Source: Blasia pusilla (taxonomy: Eukaryota > Marchantiophyta > Marchantiopsida > Blasiales). From it: a stretch of 64,000 nt of DNA. This document shows positions 62,502 to 64,000 of the stretch, one piece after another. The position numbers and the translations under genes were made by a program. The first letter of the stretch is position 1, and each line of letters starts with the position of its first letter. The stretch is taken from contig CM114274.1 of the NCBI GenBank assembly GCA_050084515.1, positions 32,736,001 through 32,800,000 on the forward strand, written 5' to 3'. The notes under the pieces were generated by a model. It was given only the letters and a program-made list of their open reading frames with translations. It was not told where the DNA came from and made no database searches.

Positions 62502-62672
62502 TTAGTAGGTAGTTCGTGCCATGCACGAGAATGAAGGGATTAAACATATAGCACACAAAATCTTTTTATTATCCACCGTAGAAGGGGAAACATTTTCTTG
62601 TTGTCCGGTTAGCCCATGTCAAACAAAGAGGTGTTTGCAAACCAAGAAGGCACTCTCCAATAATAATATAGA
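62502..62672 (-). mobile_element. Non-autonomous mini-Helitron, 171 bp, complete ends
   Basis: On the minus strand it starts TCTATATTATTATTGGAG at 62672, preceded by A, and ends with the perfect hairpin TCGTGC-ATG-GCACGA, then ACTACCTACTAA at 62502, followed by T. This is the full Helitron signature: 5' TC, 3' hairpin, CTAA and insertion between A and T. There is no coding capacity. Its 5' end matches those at 19850 and 42905, its interior does not match the 42733-42905 element. Confidence 0.85.
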
Positions 62673-62679
62673 TATGCAT

Positions 62680-63760
62680 TCTATCAGTATGTGGATGTGA
62701 AGTAATTTCAACTAGTGAGGGGTCCATAAAGTAAGAATTGACATACGTAATTCCAATAGAAGAGGGGAAGAGAGTTATGCAGTAAAGTTTCAATATGGCA
62801 AGGAGATGGGATAAGGGATGAGAAACCCTTGACCTTCTTCCAACATTTTCCATTCTTTTGAAAAGGCAAGGATGGGGTATGGAGGAGGGGACATGAAAAG
62901 ACGAAGAGAGATGGATCCTCTCCATAAGGCTAGAGAAAGCCCCTTTGACTCCATCAATCCAACGAGCACGCAAATACTATTCTATATTAATATTCTTATC
63001 ATAGAAATAGCTCAATGGCACCCAATGCACAAAAAATGATTACATTTTGAAAATTTCCAATCAAATATTTCATAAAATTTTTAAAAAGAAAATTTTAAGT
63101 AATTTAAAAAAGTAAGCATCAATTTTAATTTTTAAATAAAAATTTCTATGAATAAAATTGAATGAAAATTTTAAACAAGTAATGTTGAGGAAGTGTGGCA
63201 TTTGAATAAATCACAAAGGGTACTTTCCATAACCCCTCAAGTTTACAGTGGTATATATGTAAGTTCTTTATAGATTAATAAGTTTCTTTTTTATCCCCGA
63301 AATGAAATTTTGTTCCATTAAGATATCAATTATAGTCATTCACATTATTTTTTATGGGTATTTTTGGATAACCCTTTAATTTTCTTTTCCCTGTCCAAAA
63401 TTTTATATCCTCTGCTTGCACATGATGGGAATTTCCGACTGTCACTTTTTTTTTCTCTCTCTCTCTACCTTTTTCCATCCATCCATCCAAATGCATCAAA
63501 TCTGCACTTAAGAACTAGTATGATCTACAAGTATTAGAACATGTCTCTCATTTCTATGCACATTAACATGGAAATAAAAAAGAAAATTCTTTTATTTAAT
63601 TTGGAAGATCATTTTGTAGTAAAAAATAGGAAACCCATGAGAAAATTAGGTATTTTCTTCAAAATAAATTATTTTTCTTGTGGATTTATATTATTTTAAC
63701 TTTTTTGGAGATGACGATCATAAGAAAAAGGGCTGCAATTAGAGTAAGTAAGAAGTGGAG
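62680..63760. other. AT-rich intergenic DNA
   Basis: Very AT-rich with a short CT tract near 63450. The minus frame 62569-62973 crosses the mini-Helitron and shows no domain. Nothing else recognised. Confidence 0.45.
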
Positions 63761-63762
63761 AC

Positions 63763-64000
63763 TACATGATATGGACATAATAATGCCTTCTTGAATGAAG
63801 ATATACTTGAGGAGATATACGTGTTTAAGACACCTAGATATGAGCATCCATAATTTCCATTCCACGTGAGTAAGTTAAAGAAAGCTCTATACGGGCACAA
63901 GCAAGCTCCAAAAGCATGGCATGGAAAAATTACATATGTCCTATAAGAGTTTGGCTATAGGGTTTGTGATTTTGATTCCTCGCTAAATGTCTTGAAAGGA
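63763..64000 (+). pseudogene. Ty1/Copia reverse transcriptase fragment, runs off the edge
   Basis: One plus frame reads NNAFLNEDILEEIYVFKTP, stop, then FHVSKLKKALYGHKQAPKAW and, after a second stop, EFGYRVCDFDSSLNVLK. This is the Copia RT order: DVxNAFLNG...EEIYMxQP, then LKKALYGLKQAPRAWY. Two in-frame stops show decay. The element continues beyond 64000. Confidence 0.93.

Overview
The window reads as nuclear DNA of a land plant, probably a non-seed plant (moss, liverwort, lycophyte or fern grade). It holds a many-exon plant-type IIB (ACA-like) Ca2+-ATPase, a two-exon BRICK1 gene, Helitrons with Rep and Pif1-like helicase, two kinds of non-LTR retroelement, and PIF/Harbinger and Copia relics. 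GC-richer gene islands sit in long AT-rich, repeat-filled stretches. The non-seed placement is inference; no diagnostic marker was seen.

Layout. Positions 206-15484 (minus) carry most of the Ca2+-ATPase as small exons with matching phases; its 3' end lies beyond the left edge. One intron of about 8.8 kb holds a 4.3-kb decayed LINE (6431-10720). A 65-bp stub of the same LINE family lies at 16333-16397, upstream of the first recognised exon. Positions 19740-23905 are a decayed autonomous Helitron on the minus strand, joined head-to-tail to a second Helitron-like 5' end. Positions 23911-26770 are mixed repeats with a long CT microsatellite. A second Helitron relic, on the plus strand, spans about 27200-28672.

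The 29-35 kb island contains BRK1 (exons 31137-31266 and 31757-31869). From 35 to 45 kb the DNA is AT-rich, with small inverted-repeat elements and one roughly 173-bp mini-Helitron. A single-exon gene at 45570-46868 (minus) encodes an unusual secreted apolipoprotein D/Blc-like lipocalin whose barrel is split by a helical insertion of about 190 residues. Its locus was duplicated about 14 kb away (58320-61880); that copy is a frameshifted pseudogene further split by a 1.7-kb reverse-transcriptase element. The rest holds a Harbinger transposase fragment, two abutting perfect hairpins, foldback elements, a 171-bp mini-Helitron and, at the right edge, a Copia reverse transcriptase fragment.

The three host genes have unrelated jobs: Ca2+ efflux (ACA), Arp2/3-dependent actin nucleation through SCAR/WAVE (BRK1) and probable extracellular or secretory ligand binding (lipocalin). 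No operon-like system is present. The most novel host feature is the split lipocalin; the clearest structural features are the Helitron termini, the retroelement target-site duplications and the hairpins.
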